Assembly (NCBI GenBank): GCA_963729195.1
Contig: CAVSNF010000020.1
Location: 463,912-527,911, forward strand
Origin: CAVPTL01 sp963729195
GTDB taxonomy: Bacteria; Actinomycetota; Thermoleophilia; Gaiellales; JAICJC01
DNA length: 64,000 bases
Reading direction: 5' to 3'
How positions within the stretch are numbered: the first letter of the stretch is position 1; the number at the start of each line of letters is the position of its first letter. A program made the translations under genes and the position numbers. Below the pieces are notes generated by a model. That model did no database searches, was not told the origin of the DNA, and saw nothing but the letters and a program-made list of their open reading frames with translations. Shown in pieces: positions 17,587 through 28,400 of this stretch.

Positions 17587-18178
17587 GGTCGTCCGCTCTG
17601 ATGACGATCTGGTCGGCTTCGATGCGCACGATCAGGCCGCGCCGGTTTGCCCAGTGCTCGGCGAAGACGGGATCGTCCTTGACCGCGCCGTCGAGCCAGA
17701 AGCCGTAGCCCTCGTCGCCCGTGTCGAGCGTGGCCTCGAAGCCCTGCTGCGGCTTCTTGTTGCGACCGCGACCGCCTCGCCTGCGGCGCTTGGCCGGCGC
17801 AGGGGTGGAGCCGTCCTCGGCGCTCGCCACCGCAACAGCCGGAACCGGCGGAGGCGTGGTCTGTGGCCCGGCTGCCGCTTCGGCTGCCGCCGAGAGCGGC
17901 GTCGGCTCGGGAGTCTTCTTCGCGCGTGATCGCCGGCGCGGCTTGACCTGCGGCTCCTCGGGCGGCGCGTCGGGCGGCGCGATCGGCGGCGGCACGGCCG
18001 CTCCCAGCCGCTCGGCGGCCAGCTCGCGGCGCAGAATGCCGTTGGCCGATCGGAAGGCCGAGATCGACGCCGGCGTCGAGTTGAGCGCGTGGGCGATCCA
18101 GATATCCGTGCGCCCCTCGGCGACCCACTGGCGGATCTCCTCGAGGTACGGCTTGAGCGTTGCTTTCTGTACGGTCAT
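17579..18178 (-). CDS. hypothetical basic/Pro-rich protein with N-terminal helical domain
   Basis: 199 residues. Residues 1-60 (MTVQKATLKPYLEEIRQWVA, IWIAHALNSTPASISAFRSA) resemble a small helix-turn-helix-like domain. Residues 60-140 are a Pro/Ala/Arg-rich linker with KRRRRGGRGRNKK, likely nucleic-acid binding or disordered. The C-terminus DTGDEGYGFWLDGAVKDDP, VFAEHWANRRGLIVRIEADQ is a compact domain of unknown family. The ATG follows TAGGGT by exactly six bases (leaderless design), and the stop codon is supplied by the palindrome at its 3' end. A DNA- or RNA-binding role is inference. Confidence 0.75.
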   Translation of the reverse strand: MTVQKATLKPYLEEIRQWVAEGRTDIWIAHALNSTPASISAFRSANGILRRELAAERLGAAVPPPIAPPDAPPEEPQVKPRRRSRAKKTPEPTPLSAAAEAAAGPQTTPPPVPAVAVASAEDGSTPAPAKRRRRGGRGRNKKPQQGFEATLDTGDEGYGFWLDGAVKDDPVFAEHWANRRGLIVRIEADQIVIRADDRE

Positions 18179-18184
18179 GCGCCC

Positions 18185-18194
18185 ACCCTAGAGT
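18185..18194. promoter_or_regulatory. overlapping divergent -10 boxes
   Basis: TAGGGT on the minus strand (18185-18190) serves the ATG at 18178 with a six-base gap. TAGAGT on the plus strand (18189-18194) shares its first TA and lies nine bases before the GTG at 18204. Confidence 0.45.
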
Positions 18195-18203
18195 ACTGGG
18201 CGA

Positions 18204-18773
18204 GTGGACAGGATCGATAGAGCAGGCGTCGAGACCTTGTCCGGCCTCGCATTGGCCGGTGGTCACGCCCATCGCCAAGCTGCTCTCGAGCACCCATCAC
18301 CTGGTCTTCCTGGTGATCGCGATCGCGCTCACGATCTCCCTGCGCCGGCTCTCGCCGGTGGTCATGACGGTGGTCGCGATGGTCGTCGCCGGGCGGTTGA
18401 CGCCGTCCTCAAGGACATCATCGACCGGCCCCGACCGCCGCTGGGAGACCACAACGTGCACGCCCTGATCGCCCTTCCACCCGATCCGTCGATGCCGAGC
18501 GGGCACGCGTTGACGTCGTTCACCTGCGCCGTCGTGCTGGCCGGCTTCGCACCTCGCTGGAGGGTCCCACTGCTGGTGTACGCAGGGTTGGTGGCGTTGT
18601 CGCGGCCCTACCTGGGCGTCCACTATCCGTCGGATGTGATCGTCGGCGCGCTGATCGGCGTGGCGCTCGGGCTGGGGCTGAACGCCGCCTTCCGCATGGG
18701 TTGCCGGATCCGCGCCGATCGTCGTCGCCGGAGTGTTGATCCGATCGCAAGCGGGGCATCGGAAGCACGCTGA
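18204..18773 (+). CDS. PAP2-superfamily membrane phosphatase (two frame breaks)
   Basis: Probably a lipid phosphatase such as undecaprenyl-diphosphate or phosphatidylglycerophosphate phosphatase. The three PAP2 signatures are present in order: KDIIDRPRPP, PSMPSGHALTSFT and SRPYLGVHYPSDVIVG, with the catalytic His residues in the last two. Membrane segments include HHLVFLVIAIALTISL, VVMTVVAMVVAG and LIGVALGLGLNAAF. Breaks occur near 18255 and 18400. About 185 residues when joined, usual for small bacterial PAP2 enzymes. Substrate not determinable. Confidence 0.85.
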   Translation: MDRIDRAGVETLSGLALAGGHAHRQAALEHPSPGLPGDRDRAHDLPAPALAGGHDGGRDGRRRAVDAVLKDIIDRPRPPLGDHNVHALIALPPDPSMPSGHALTSFTCAVVLAGFAPRWRVPLLVYAGLVALSRPYLGVHYPSDVIVGALIGVALGLGLNAAFRMGCRIRADRRRRSVDPIASGASEAR

Positions 18774-18922
18774 AATTCTTTTAAACTTGCGCACGCTGAA
18801 TCGCCGGCGCGGCTAATCTACCTGTCCGGGCCATTCCGGCTCGGACGGGGAAACGAGGGTACGAATGGGGTCTGCTGCGAATCACGTGGACGAGACGGCA
18901 GGTACTGGCTGGGGCTGCGGGA

Positions 18923-19081
18923 ATGCGGGCGAAGGGCGAGTTTCGCTGCCTGCAGTGTGGGTACGGCGTGACGGTGTATCGGTCGCTGCCGTCCTGCCCG
19001 ATGTGCCACCACGCTGAGTGGGAGCGCGTTCCGTGGCGCCCATACAGCCGTTCGTTCACGAATTCCGGCCCGGGGGCATAG
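18923..19081 (+). CDS. 52-residue zinc-ribbon protein
   Basis: Short frame MRAKGEFRCLQCGYGVTVYR followed by SLPSCPMCHHAEWERVPWRP. Two CxxC pairs (RCLQCG and SCPMCH) 13 residues apart form a rubredoxin-like zinc ribbon. Similar short ribbons with an aromatic C-terminal tail occur in actinobacteria; their role is unknown. Its stop codon lies in the loop of a 9-bp GC hairpin. The ATG has no clear ribosome-binding site, and the frame is open further upstream, so the start may be earlier. Confidence 0.65.
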   Translation: MRAKGEFRCLQCGYGVTVYRSLPSCPMCHHAEWERVPWRPYSRSFTNSGPGA

Positions 19082-19092
19082 CACCCCCGGGC
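19068..19092 (+). terminator. strong GC hairpin at the end of the zinc-ribbon gene
   Basis: GCCCGGGGG and CCCCCGGGC form a 9-bp stem with a 7-nt loop containing the TAG stop codon. There is no T run after it, so any termination would not be of the classical intrinsic kind. Confidence 0.45.
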
Positions 19093-19184
19093 GGTGACGC
19101 GTGGGCCGCCCCAGTATGTGGGCGGGATTGGCGCGGGAGCCGTACCGCGCGAACGTGGGGCCGAAACCATCTACGATCTCGTCT

Positions 19185-19736
19185 GTGCCACGGGGCGTGA
19201 GACTGATCCTTCAGGTGCTGGCCGCGCTCGTTCTGCTCGGCATGATCGGGCTCTTCGCCCGCGGCCTGCTCGCCAACCAGACCACCGTCTATGCCCAGAT
19301 GCTGGACGGTAACTCGCCGACCGCTCCGGACTTCACCGCGCCGCTGCTGGACGGCAACGGCCAGGCGTCGCTGGCGGACATGCGCGGCAAGGTGGTGGTG
19401 GTGAACTTCTGGGCGTCGTGGTGCAGCGGTTGCCAGGACGAGGCGCCGGTGCTGAACCAGGCGGTGCACGAGTACGGCCATCGGGGCGTGCGTGTGATCG
19501 GGGTCGACACGAATGACTTCACCGGGGCTGCGAGGGAGTTCGCCAAGACCTACAGCCAGCGCTACACCCTCGTTCACGACACCGGCTCGATCGCGCAGCG
19601 GTGGGGCTACGGCACCGGGCTGCCGGTGACCTACGTGGTCGACCGCAAGGGCGTCGTGCGGCATCTGTTCAACGGCGTGGTCACCGGCCCCGACCTGGAC
19701 AAGGTGCTGAGCCCGCTGCTGGCGGAGCAGGGATGA
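19185..19736 (+). CDS. thiol-disulphide oxidoreductase of the ResA/CcmG (DsbE) family
   Basis: Membrane-anchored thioredoxin-fold protein that reduces apocytochrome c haem-binding Cys pairs outside the membrane. N-terminal anchor VRLILQVLAALVLLGMIGLF, then APDFTAPLLDGNGQASLADM, KVVVVNFWASWCSGCQDEAP with the active site WCSGC, and the cis-Pro region GTGLPVTYVVDRKGVV. The GTG at 19185 was chosen because the anchor begins there; GTG 19197 is also possible. It forms a three-gene operon with CcmH-like and CcdA genes by 4-bp overlaps, which supports a cytochrome c maturation role. Confidence 0.9.
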   Translation: MPRGVRLILQVLAALVLLGMIGLFARGLLANQTTVYAQMLDGNSPTAPDFTAPLLDGNGQASLADMRGKVVVVNFWASWCSGCQDEAPVLNQAVHEYGHRGVRVIGVDTNDFTGAAREFAKTYSQRYTLVHDTGSIAQRWGYGTGLPVTYVVDRKGVVRHLFNGVVTGPDLDKVLSPLLAEQG

Positions 19737-20198
19737 GACTGCGGGCACTCGCGGTGGCGCTCGTGGCCTGCGCGTCGCTCGCCTTCCCGGCCGCCGCGAT
19801 GGCGTGCAACGGCTGGACGGAGACCAACATGCAGACCCAGCTGATGTGCATCGTCTGCCATGAGCGGCTCGATCAATCCAACTCGCCGTTCGCAAACCAG
19901 GTGCGCGCCCACCTCGACAGCTGGTGTGCGGCGGGCTGGAGCGGCGATCGGGTGCGCTCCACGCTGGTGTCCCAGTTCGGGCCGGAGATCCTGGCGGCCC
20001 CGCCCAAGCGCGGCTTCGATCTGTTGGCCTGGCTGGTGCCGGCCGCAGTGCTCGTGGCCGGAGCCGCGGTGGTCGGGAGGCCTGGCGCTGATGTGGTCGC
20101 GCTCGCGCCGGGGGCCGCCCGGCGAGGGTGGCGGCGGTGGTGACATCGATCCCGCGCTGGAGCGACGCATCGACGCCGATCTGGCCGCGCTCGAATGA
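19733..20198 (+). CDS. CcmH/CycL-like cytochrome c maturation protein (one frame break)
   Basis: A signal peptide (RLRALAVALVACASLAFPAAA) is followed by the CcmH core: METQLMCIVC-type segment here QTQLMCIVCHERLDQSNSPF, then VRAHLDSWCAAGWSGDRVRS and LVSQFGPEILAAPPKRGFDL, and one C-terminal membrane helix. The usual redox motif is LRCPVCQ; here it is LMCIVCH, still a CxxC pair. A break near 20078 falls after the last helix. The stop overlaps the ccdA start. Partner of the preceding ResA-like protein and CcdA in preparing apocytochrome for haem ligation. Confidence 0.85.
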
Positions 20199-20875
20199 GC
20201 CTTGCACCGGCCGCGTTCGTCGCCGGGCTGGTGTCGTTTGTGACGCCCTGCGTGCTGCCTCTGGTGCCGGCCTACCTGTCGGCCATCGGCGCCCGCGGCG
20301 CGTCGCCCCGGGCGGCGGTGCGGGCCGGCCTGCCGTTTGTGCTCGGGTTCTCGGCGGTGTTCGTCGCGCTGGGTGTCGGTGCCGCCATCCTGGGTGGGCG
20401 GTTCGCCGACTACCGCACCAGCCTGATCCATCTGGGCGGCATCCTGATCGTGGCCATGGGATTCGTGATGATGGGGCTCTTGCGGGTGCCGATCCTGGAG
20501 CGCTCGCTGCAACCGGCCGTTCAGCCCGCCCGCATGTCCGGCTCGTCTCTGCTGCTGGGCGGCGCCTTCGGGCTGTGCTGGACACCGTGCGTGGGGCCGG
20601 TGCTGGCCTCGCTGCTGCTGCTTGCCGGGTCGAGCCGCACCGCCGCCTCGGGAGCGGCGCTGCTGGCCGCCTACTCGGCGGGTCTGGCGATCCCGTTTCT
20701 GCTGGCCGGGGTCGCATTCGGCAAGGTGATGTCGGTGGCGCGCACCGTGCGCGATCACTATCAGGCCATCAGAGTGGTTTCCGGGGCGCTGCTGGTGCTG
20801 GTCGGGCTGGCCATGTTCTTCGATCGCATGTGGGTGGCAAACGCGATGGTCGATCGGGTGGTGCACGCGGTGTGA
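20195..20875 (+). CDS. ccdA: cytochrome c biogenesis protein CcdA (DsbD-like transmembrane reductant carrier)
   Basis: Carries electrons from cytoplasmic thioredoxin across the membrane to the ResA-like protein. Six hydrophobic segments in 226 residues. Conserved pieces are AGLVSFVTPCVLPLVPAYLS, with the first active Cys in TPC, and GLCWTPCVGPVLASLL, with the second Cys in TPC. FDRMWVANAM ends the last helix. The frame is intact and overlaps the preceding gene by 4 bp. Confidence 0.95.
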   Translation: MSLAPAAFVAGLVSFVTPCVLPLVPAYLSAIGARGASPRAAVRAGLPFVLGFSAVFVALGVGAAILGGRFADYRTSLIHLGGILIVAMGFVMMGLLRVPILERSLQPAVQPARMSGSSLLLGGAFGLCWTPCVGPVLASLLLLAGSSRTAASGAALLAAYSAGLAIPFLLAGVAFGKVMSVARTVRDHYQAIRVVSGALLVLVGLAMFFDRMWVANAMVDRVVHAV

Positions 20876-20933
20876 CTGGTGCCGCCGCTACAATCGCGGT
20901 CGCGATCTCAGTTCGTTCCACGGAGGATCTTCA

Positions 20934-21212
20934 GTGACTTACATCATCGCCGAGCCTTGCATCGACGAGAAGGACAAATCCTGCATCGACGTGTGCCCGG
21001 TGGACTGCATCCATGAGTACGACCGCATGCTGGTGATCGATCCCGAGGAGTGCATCGACTGCGGCGCCTGTGAGCCGGAGTGCCCGGTGGAGGCGATCTA
21101 TCCCGAGGATGCGCTCCCGGACAAATGGGAGCCGTTCGTCAAGATCAACTACGCCTTTCCCGACGCCGACATCATCAACCGGCTCGTGAACGAGGCGAAG
21201 CCCCCCGCGTGA
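20934..21212 (+). CDS. fdxA: seven-iron ferredoxin (3Fe-4S/4Fe-4S)
   Basis: 92 residues starting at a GTG preceded by GGAGGAT. The first cluster motif is CIDEKDKSCIDVCPVDC, with ten rather than two residues between the first two Cys as in seven-iron ferredoxins, and the second is CIDCGACEPECP. The C-terminal extension WEPFVKINYAFPDADIINRL is typical of the actinobacterial FdxA type. Soluble electron carrier, for instance for cytochrome P450 or oxidoreductases. A TACAAT box at 20889-20894 could be its -10. Overlaps the next start (GTGA). Confidence 0.93.
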   Translation: MTYIIAEPCIDEKDKSCIDVCPVDCIHEYDRMLVIDPEECIDCGACEPECPVEAIYPEDALPDKWEPFVKINYAFPDADIINRLVNEAKPPA

Positions 21213-22512
21213 CGCGACGCGGCCCTCGGGCCGCCGTGATCGGACTGGACGGGACGCCTGCGCGGCTACTTGCGGTCCCGGATCGCGGACGGCCACCTGC
21301 CGCACCTGGCGGCGCTGGCATCGGCCGCGACGCTGATGGACGCGCGCGCTCCGCTGCCGCCGATCTCGTCCGTGTCGTGGGCGAGCGCGTCCACCGGCAC
21401 CAATCCCGGCCGCCACGGCGTGTTCGGCTTCGTCGAGCGCAAGCCCGGCACCTGGGATCTCGAGTTCACCAACGTCCACACCATCGCCGAGCCGGCGGTG
21501 TGGCAGCGGGCGGCCGACGCCGGCATGCGCTCGGTGGTGGTGAACGTGCCCGGCACCTATCCGGCCCAGCCACTGGACGGGGTCTTGATCTCGGGGTTCG
21601 TGTCGCCGTCGCTGGAGCGCTCGGTGCAGCCGCCCGAGCTGCTGCCGTGGCTGGCGGAGCGCGGCTATCTGATCGACGTCGACCTGGGGCTGGGTCGGAC
21701 CGACCTGGAGGCGTTCTGGGAGCAGCTGGTGGCCCACCATCAGGCCCGCGAGCGGGTGCTGCTCGACCTGCTCGAACGTGAGCGGTGCGAGCTCTTCTTC
21801 GCCGCGTTCACCGGTACCGATCGGCTGCACCACTTCCTGTGGGAACAGATGGAGCGCGGTGAGGAGCCGTGGGCGAGCAGGTTCCATGCCTACTACGACC
21901 TGGTCGACCGCTCGGTGGGGGCGCTGGTCGACCGGCTGCCGGACGACTGCACGCTGGCGCTGCTCTCCGACCACGGCTTCTGCCGGCTCGACCAGGAGGT
22001 GTACGTCAACCGCTGGCTGGAACGCGACGGCTGGCTGCAGCTGCAGGAGCCGGCCCGCTCGATCGCCTCGATCGTGCCGTCAGGCACTCGCGCCTACTGC
22101 ATGGATCCCGGCCGGCTCTACCTCAACCTGGAGGGCAGAGAGCCCGGCGGCACCGTGCCCGCCTCGGAATACCACGCGGTGCGCGACCAGCTGCGGGTGT
22201 GGGCCGAGGCGCTGCCGTTCGTGAAGGAGGTCGGCCGTTCGCGAGCAGGCCTTCGCCGGCCCGTTCCTCGACCGTGCTCCCGACCTGGTGCTGGTGTCGC
22301 ACGACGGCTCCGACCTGAAAGGGGCGATGGCCAACCCGGAGCTCACCGGCAAGGGGCCGCTGACCGGTATGCACACGCGGGACAACGCGTTTGTGATGGT
22401 GCGTGGCAGGCACCCCGAGGGCGTCGCCGACGTCCAGGACGTGGCGGCGACGGTGCTGGACGCGCTCGGGCTCGACACCGGCAGCGTCGACGGCCGGGTG
22501 CTGGCACCTTGA
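21209..22512 (+). CDS. alkaline phosphatase superfamily (type I phosphodiesterase) hydrolase, two frame breaks
   Basis: Begins VTRRGPRAAVIGLDG, the metal-binding N-terminal strand, breaks near 21255, then gives LPHLAALASAATLMDARAPL and PPISSVSWASASTGTNPGRH, the predicted AlkP phosphohydrolase (COG3379) nucleophile region. FVNVHTIAEP, FFAAFTGTDRLHHFLWEQ and LALLSDHGFCRLDQEVYVN supply the remaining metal ligands (Asp/His). A second break near 22240 precedes PDLVLVSHDGSDLKGAM and GMHTRDNAFVMVRG with the final His. The substrate, perhaps a phosphodiester or nucleotide, is unknown. Cytoplasmic; no signal peptide is visible. Confidence 0.85.
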
Positions 22513-22561
22513 TGGGTGATTCCGCATTGGCGCGGCACCCGCCAATTCGAAACCAACCATC

Positions 22562-22567
22562 TAGGAT
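22562..22567 (+). promoter_or_regulatory. -10 box of a leaderless promoter (TAGGAT)
   Basis: TAGGAT lies exactly six bases before the ATG of the AddB-like gene at 22574. No -35 of quality is visible. Confidence 0.45.
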
Positions 22568-22573
22568 TAGCTG

Positions 22574-25484
22574 ATGCCGCTCGCCCTCGTTCTCGGGCCG
22601 GCGAACTGCGGAAAGATTGGGTTTCTCCAGGAGCGCTTCCTGGCTTTCGTGGACGCTGGGTCCGATCCGTTTCTGATCGTGCCCAACCGCCCCGACGTCG
22701 AAGCCTTCGAGCACGACGTGCTGCGCCGCCGAGGGGCGCTGCTGGGTGGTCGCGTGGGCACGTTCGACACGCTCTTCGACGACGTGCTGGAGCGCTGTGG
22801 CGATCACACAAAGACGCTCGCCGACGTGCAGCGGCGATTGATCTTCCGGCGCCTGGCGGCCTCCGCCGAGCTGGATCAGGTGGCCGTCTCGGCCCGGTTC
22901 TCAGGGTTTGCCGATGCGCTTGCCGGGATGGCGGACGAGCTCGCGGCGGGCATGATCGATCCTCCGCAGGGCGCCGGCAGCGAGGGTGAGCTGTACGGCT
23001 TGGTGCGTGCCTACCGGGCCGAGTGCGACCGGCTCGGCCTGGGCCGTGACCGGCTGGGCACGCGCGCCTGGGCGGCGCAGCTGCTCGGAGCAGCGGCTGG
23101 AGGCCTGGGACGAGCGACCGGTGCTGGCCTACGGGTTCGAGGACATGACCACCGCCCAGGTACGGGCGCTGCTGGCGCTGGCAGCGCGGGTGGACGTGAC
23201 CGTGTCGCTGCCCTACGAGGTCGGCCGGCCGGCGTACGCCGCGGTCTCACCACTGGTGGAGGCTCTCAGCAGCTCCTCGCCGGAGGTGATCGAGCTGCCG
23301 CCCGCGGCGCACTTCGACTCGCCGGTGCTGGCGCATCTCGAGCGCACGCTGTTCACCGACGCCCCCGCGCCGCCGCCGCCGCCTGAGGATGGATCGGTCG
23401 TGTACCTGGAGGGAGCCGGTCGCAGGCGGGTGGCCGAGCTGGTCGCCGCCGAGGTGCTGGCGCTGATCCGGGCAGGCATCGCCCCCGACGAGATCGGAGT
23501 GATCGTGCCGTCGGTCAGCGCCCATCGGCTCGCGCTCGAGAACGCCTTCTCGCCGCTGGGGATCCCGTTCTCGGTCGATGCGCGGGTGCCGCTCGCCCAG
23601 ACCGGTTTCGGAGTCGCGTTCCTCGGTGCGCTGCGGTTCGGCTGGATGGGCGGCGAGCGGCCCGAGCTGTTTGCCTACCTGCGCAGCCCGTTCTCGGGCA
23701 TCGCCCGGCGGCGGATCGACTTCGTGGAGGGACGCCTGCGCGGGCGGGGAGTGTTCGGCCACGACGAGACGCGGGCGGGAGTGGTCGAGCTGGTGGGCGA
23801 CGGCTTCTTCCCGGCCATCGACAGGCTGATGACAGAGCCCGACCCGCTGGCCGGCGCTGCCGGTCTGGCGAGCCAGATGGTGCGCGCGGCCAACACGCTG
23901 CAGGCGCGCTTTGTGCCCAGCCCACGGTCGGGTGGCGGTGCGCGCCTGCAGGGCGGTGTTGCGGGCGGTCGAGGAGATCCGCGCGCTGGGGCTGGACGAC
24001 CTCGATCGCGGCGGGCTGATCGACCTGCTGGCACGCGTTCCGGTGCGCATCGGCGACGACGCCGAGCCCGGGCAGAGTTGCCATCCTGGGACTCCGCCGA
24101 GCCCGCACCAGGCGCTTCCAGGCGGTGTTCGTGCTCGGGCTTGGAGGAGGGCAGCCTGCCCGGGGCGGCCACCGACCGACGGCTGCTGAGCGCGGAGGCG
24201 GCCAGCGAGATCGGCCTGCGCCGCACCGACCAGGGCGAGCTCGACCGCCACCTGTTCGCCACCGCCTGTACCCGGCCGTGGAAGCGGCTTCACCTGGTGC
24301 GGCAGGCATCGACCGAGGACGGCAAGCCGTTGCAGCCGTCCCCGTTCCTGGACGAGGTGCGGCGGCTGCTGGATCCGGCCACCCCGGTGCGGCGCCGAAA
24401 CCTGTCGGACAGCACCTGGCCGCTGGAGCAGGCCCCCGACGATCGCGGCCGCCAGCGAGCGCTGGCGCGGGATCTGCGAGATGCCCCCGAGTGGGCGATC
24501 GCGATGGCCGGCGGGATGGGCTGGGAGCGCAAGCTGCGCCGCGCCCAGTCGGCATACCGGCGCTCCACGGCGCTACGCTCGCCGCAGGTGCTCGCCGGCC
24601 TGGCGGCCACCGAGCGGTTCTCGGTGACCGACCTCGAGCGGTTCGGTGACTGCTCGTCGATCTGGTTCGTGGAGCGGATGCTGCGCCCCGGCGAGATCGA
24701 CTTCGAGCTGGACGCCAAACTGCGCGGGTCGGTGGCCCACGCCACCCTGGCGCGGTTCTTCGCGCAGCTCCCTGCCGAGGTCGGAGTTGATCGGCTTACG
24801 CCCGACACGGTGGAGGCCGCCTGGCCGGTGATGTTGCGCTGCCTGCACGACGCGCTGGGCGGCCAGCGGGTGGGCGACACGGTGGGCGGGCGCGAGCTGG
24901 CTCGTGGGTTGGAACGCGACCTGGAGGCGTTCTTGCGGGTCGAGGCCAACCTCAATCTCGAATTCGTGCCGCGCCGGTTCGAGGTACGGTTCGGCGGAGC
25001 GTCATCGCCTCCGGGGCTGAAAGAGGGGCTCAAGCTGGGCGACTTCGCGGTCACCGGCACGATCGACCGCATCGACATGGACCCCGGTATGTCCCCGCGC
25101 GGAGTGTTGTGGGACTACAAGTCCGGCGCCACCGTGCACTCGGCTGCTCAGCTCGCGCGCCAGGGCAAGCTGCAGCTGCCGCTGTACATCATGGCGCTGC
25201 GCGATCTGCTCGGAATCGAGCCGATCGGGGGGCTCTACCGGGCGCTGGCGGGGAAGCGTGAGGCCCGGGGGATGGTGCTCGCAGCCGAGATCGGCGACGC
25301 CAATCTGAACAAGCACGACCGGCTGGATTCCGAGGCGTTCTGGCAGCACGTGGAGGATGCCTCGGCGATGGCGATCGAGGTGGTCAGGCGGATTCGGGCG
25401 GGCGACGTGCGGCATGATCCCCGCGGCGGGCGCTGTCCCTCGTGGTGTACCTACTTCACCGTCTGCCGGGTACCGAAGCCGTGA
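22574..25484 (+). CDS. addB: AddB-like subunit of a helicase-nuclease (three or more frame breaks)
   Basis: Partner of the following AddA-like protein in processing double-strand DNA ends for RecA. The N-terminus LALVLGPANCGKIGFLQERF carries a Walker A-like GPANCGK followed by Ile instead of Ser/Thr, so ATP hydrolysis here is doubtful. The middle part contains the UvrD-like regions VAELVAAEVLALIRAGIAPD and VFVLGLEEGSLPG. The C-terminal RecB-type nuclease shows RGSVAHATLARFF, IDRIDMD and LWDYKSG (D-x-K), and the Cys set GDCSS plus CPSWCTYFTVC, the pattern of a 4Fe-4S staple. Breaks are near 23090, 23940 and 24070-24130. About 960 residues. An AdnA-like identity is an alternative. Confidence 0.82.
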
Positions 25485-28400
25485 GCCGAGACTGGAATCC
25501 CGAGCAGGCCGAGGCGATCAGCCGCGACGGCCACGTGTTCGTGTCGGCGGGTGCGGGGACGGGCAAGACCGCGGTGCTGGTCGAGCGGGTGCTGCGCCGG
25601 ATCGACGCCGGTACGTCGCTGGACGCCATCCTGGTGATCACCTTCACCGACCGGGCGGCGTCCGAGCTGAAGGCGCGGGTGCGGGCGGCGCTCGAGCTGC
25701 GGGGAGACTTCGACCGGGCGCGGGCGGTGGATTCGGCCTGGATCTCGACCATTCACCGCTTCTGCACCCGGATTCTGCGAAACCACGCGATCGCCGCCGG
25801 GCTCGATCCCCAGTTCACGGTGACCGACGACGTGGGTGCTCGGATTCTGCAGTCGGAGGCGTTCGACAACGCCTTGGAGTGGTTCCTGTCGGAGGATGGA
25901 GCGGTCGGCTCGCGCCGGCTCGATCTGCTCGCCGCGTATTCGCGCCGGCGGCTGCGGGAACTGCTTTTGGAGGCCTACGAACGGCTGCGAAGCGCAGGTC
26001 GGCCGCTTGATCTGCGACCCCACAGCGCCCCCGACGTGGACGCTGCAGCCGACGCTGTCCGGGCCGCTGCGGCCGGGTGCGACAAGCAGCAGGCCGCCGA
26101 CCTGGTGGCGTGCTTGGATACCCGTCCCGACCCCGCCGAGCTGGTCGACCTGAAGGCCTTCAAGGTGACCAAGGCGGGCGCGTGTGCCGACTACGAGCAG
26201 GCCCGCCGGGATCTCGCCCAGGCGGCCTGCGACGCCGCCGCCGTCTCTGACCTGGCCCAGCTGGACGTGCTCTTGAAGGAGTTTGCGCGCATCTATCAGG
26301 AGCTCAAGGATCGCCGTTCACTGGTCGACTTCAACGACCTCGAGCTGCGCGCCGTCGAGCTGCTGGAACGCTCGCCGCAGCTGGCGACTGAGTACCGGGA
26401 ACGGTTCGCCGAGGTGATGGTGGATGAGTTTCAGGACACCAACCGGCTGCAGGTGGCCTTGATCGACCGGGTCGCAGGAGACCGGGTGTTCCTGGTCGGC
26501 GACGAGTTCCAAAGCATCTACCGGTTCCGCCACGCCGACGTGGCGGTGTACCGCGAGCGCCGCCGCGACGCCGGAGCCGAGGTGGTCACGCTGACTCGCA
26601 ACTACCGATCAGGTGAGCATGTGCTGGCGACCGTGAACGAGCTGTTCGGGCGGGTGTTCGGCGACCACTATGCGGCGCTTGAAGCGGCCTCCTCACCCGA
26701 TCCGCAGCCGCCTGCCGGCGGCCGGGTGGAACTGCTTTTGGCCGACAAGCGCAGCTTCGACTCCGACCAGGAACATTGGCGGGCCGGCGAGGTGCGGCTG
26801 GTGGCCGATCGCATCGCCGAGCTGATCGCCGACGGCGAGTGCCTGCCCGGGACAGGTGGTGCTGCTGTTCGAGGCCGGTACCGATGCGGTGCTGTACGAG
26901 AGCGCCCTTCGCCGCCGCGGCCTGCGCACGGTCCGCACCACCGGAGGCGGCTACTACGCCCAGCAGCAGGTGGCCGACATCCTCGGCTACCTGCGCCTGC
27001 TGCGAAACCGCTACGACGACTTCGCTCTGCTCGGCGTGCTGGCCTCGCCGCTGGTGGGAATCTCCAACGACGGCCTGCTGGCGCTGCGGCGAGGAGCGGT
27101 GCGCCGGCCGATCTTCACCGCACTCGAGCGCGACGAGCTGCCCGAGGGGCTGAACCTCGACGAGCAGCGGCTGGTGGCGGCATTCAAGCAGCGGCTGGCG
27201 CGGCTCTCAACCCGCCTGGGAGAGGTCGGCCTGGAGCGGCTGATCGATCTGGTGGTGGCCGAGCACGACTACGACCTGGCCTGTCTGGCCCAGCCCGACG
27301 GCGACCGCCGACTGGCAAACGTGGTCAAGCTCGCGCGCATGGCGGGAAGCTACGAGGCCCTGCGTGGGCCCGACCTGGAGGGCTTCATCGGGTTCTGTGA
27401 CGAGCAGGCGGCGCTGGCGACCCGCGAGGGCGAGGCGGCCACCGCCGAGGAGGACGAGCAGGCGGTGGTGCTGATGACCACGCATGCCGCCAAGGGACTC
27501 GAATTCGATGTGGTGGTGCTGGTGGACACCGGTCGCGAGCGGATGGCCCGCCAGGCCGGCGACATACTCGTGGACGCGCAGGGGCGGGTGGCATTGCGGG
27601 CTCCCAGTCCGGTGGACGGATCGATGCAGCACGCACTGGGCTGGAGCGACGTGGCCGCGGCCGAGGACGCCGCCCGGGTGGAGGAGGGGCGGCGGCTGCA
27701 GTACGTCGCACTGACCCGCGCCCGCCGGCATCTGATCATCTCGGGGGCGTTCGATCCCGGCGAGGACACCACCATCGCCCAGATCTGCAACACCCTGTCG
27801 GTCGGCCTGGATGCCGACGGCGACATCGACGTGGGCGGCGCCCGGCTGCGAGTCCAGGTGGGGCGACCGCAGCCCGAGGCGCCGGAGCCGGCCGACCATG
27901 TCGCCCAGCCCGAGATCGGATCCCAGCTGGAGCTGTTCTCCGAGGGCGGCCGCAGCGTGGTCTCGCTGCCGGCGCTGGAACCGGCCCCCGCCGCGGCGGC
28001 GGTGGCGCTGCCCCGGCTCTCCTACAGCGCGCTGGCGCTGTATCGCCGGTGCGGCTACCGCTACTTCGCCCAGCGGGTGCTGGGATTGCCCGAGCCGGAG
28101 CGGGAGCGTGGTGAGAGCGACGGCCTGGACGCGCTCGAGCTGGGCGACGCGGTGCATCTGGAGCTGGAGCGCCCCGACGGCCGCTGGCGCGTGCGGCACC
28201 CCTCCGCGACTGACCAGAACACCGAGTTGATCGACCGGCTGGTGGAAAACTGGAACGGATCTGAGTTGGCTGCCAGGCTGGCCGGGATCGACGACAGCAC
28301 GCGCGAGCTGGCGTTCGTCTTCGACGTGGATGGGGTGCTGTTCCACGGCCGCATCGATATCTATGCCCGGCCGCGGGCCGACTCCGCGCTGGTGGTCGAC

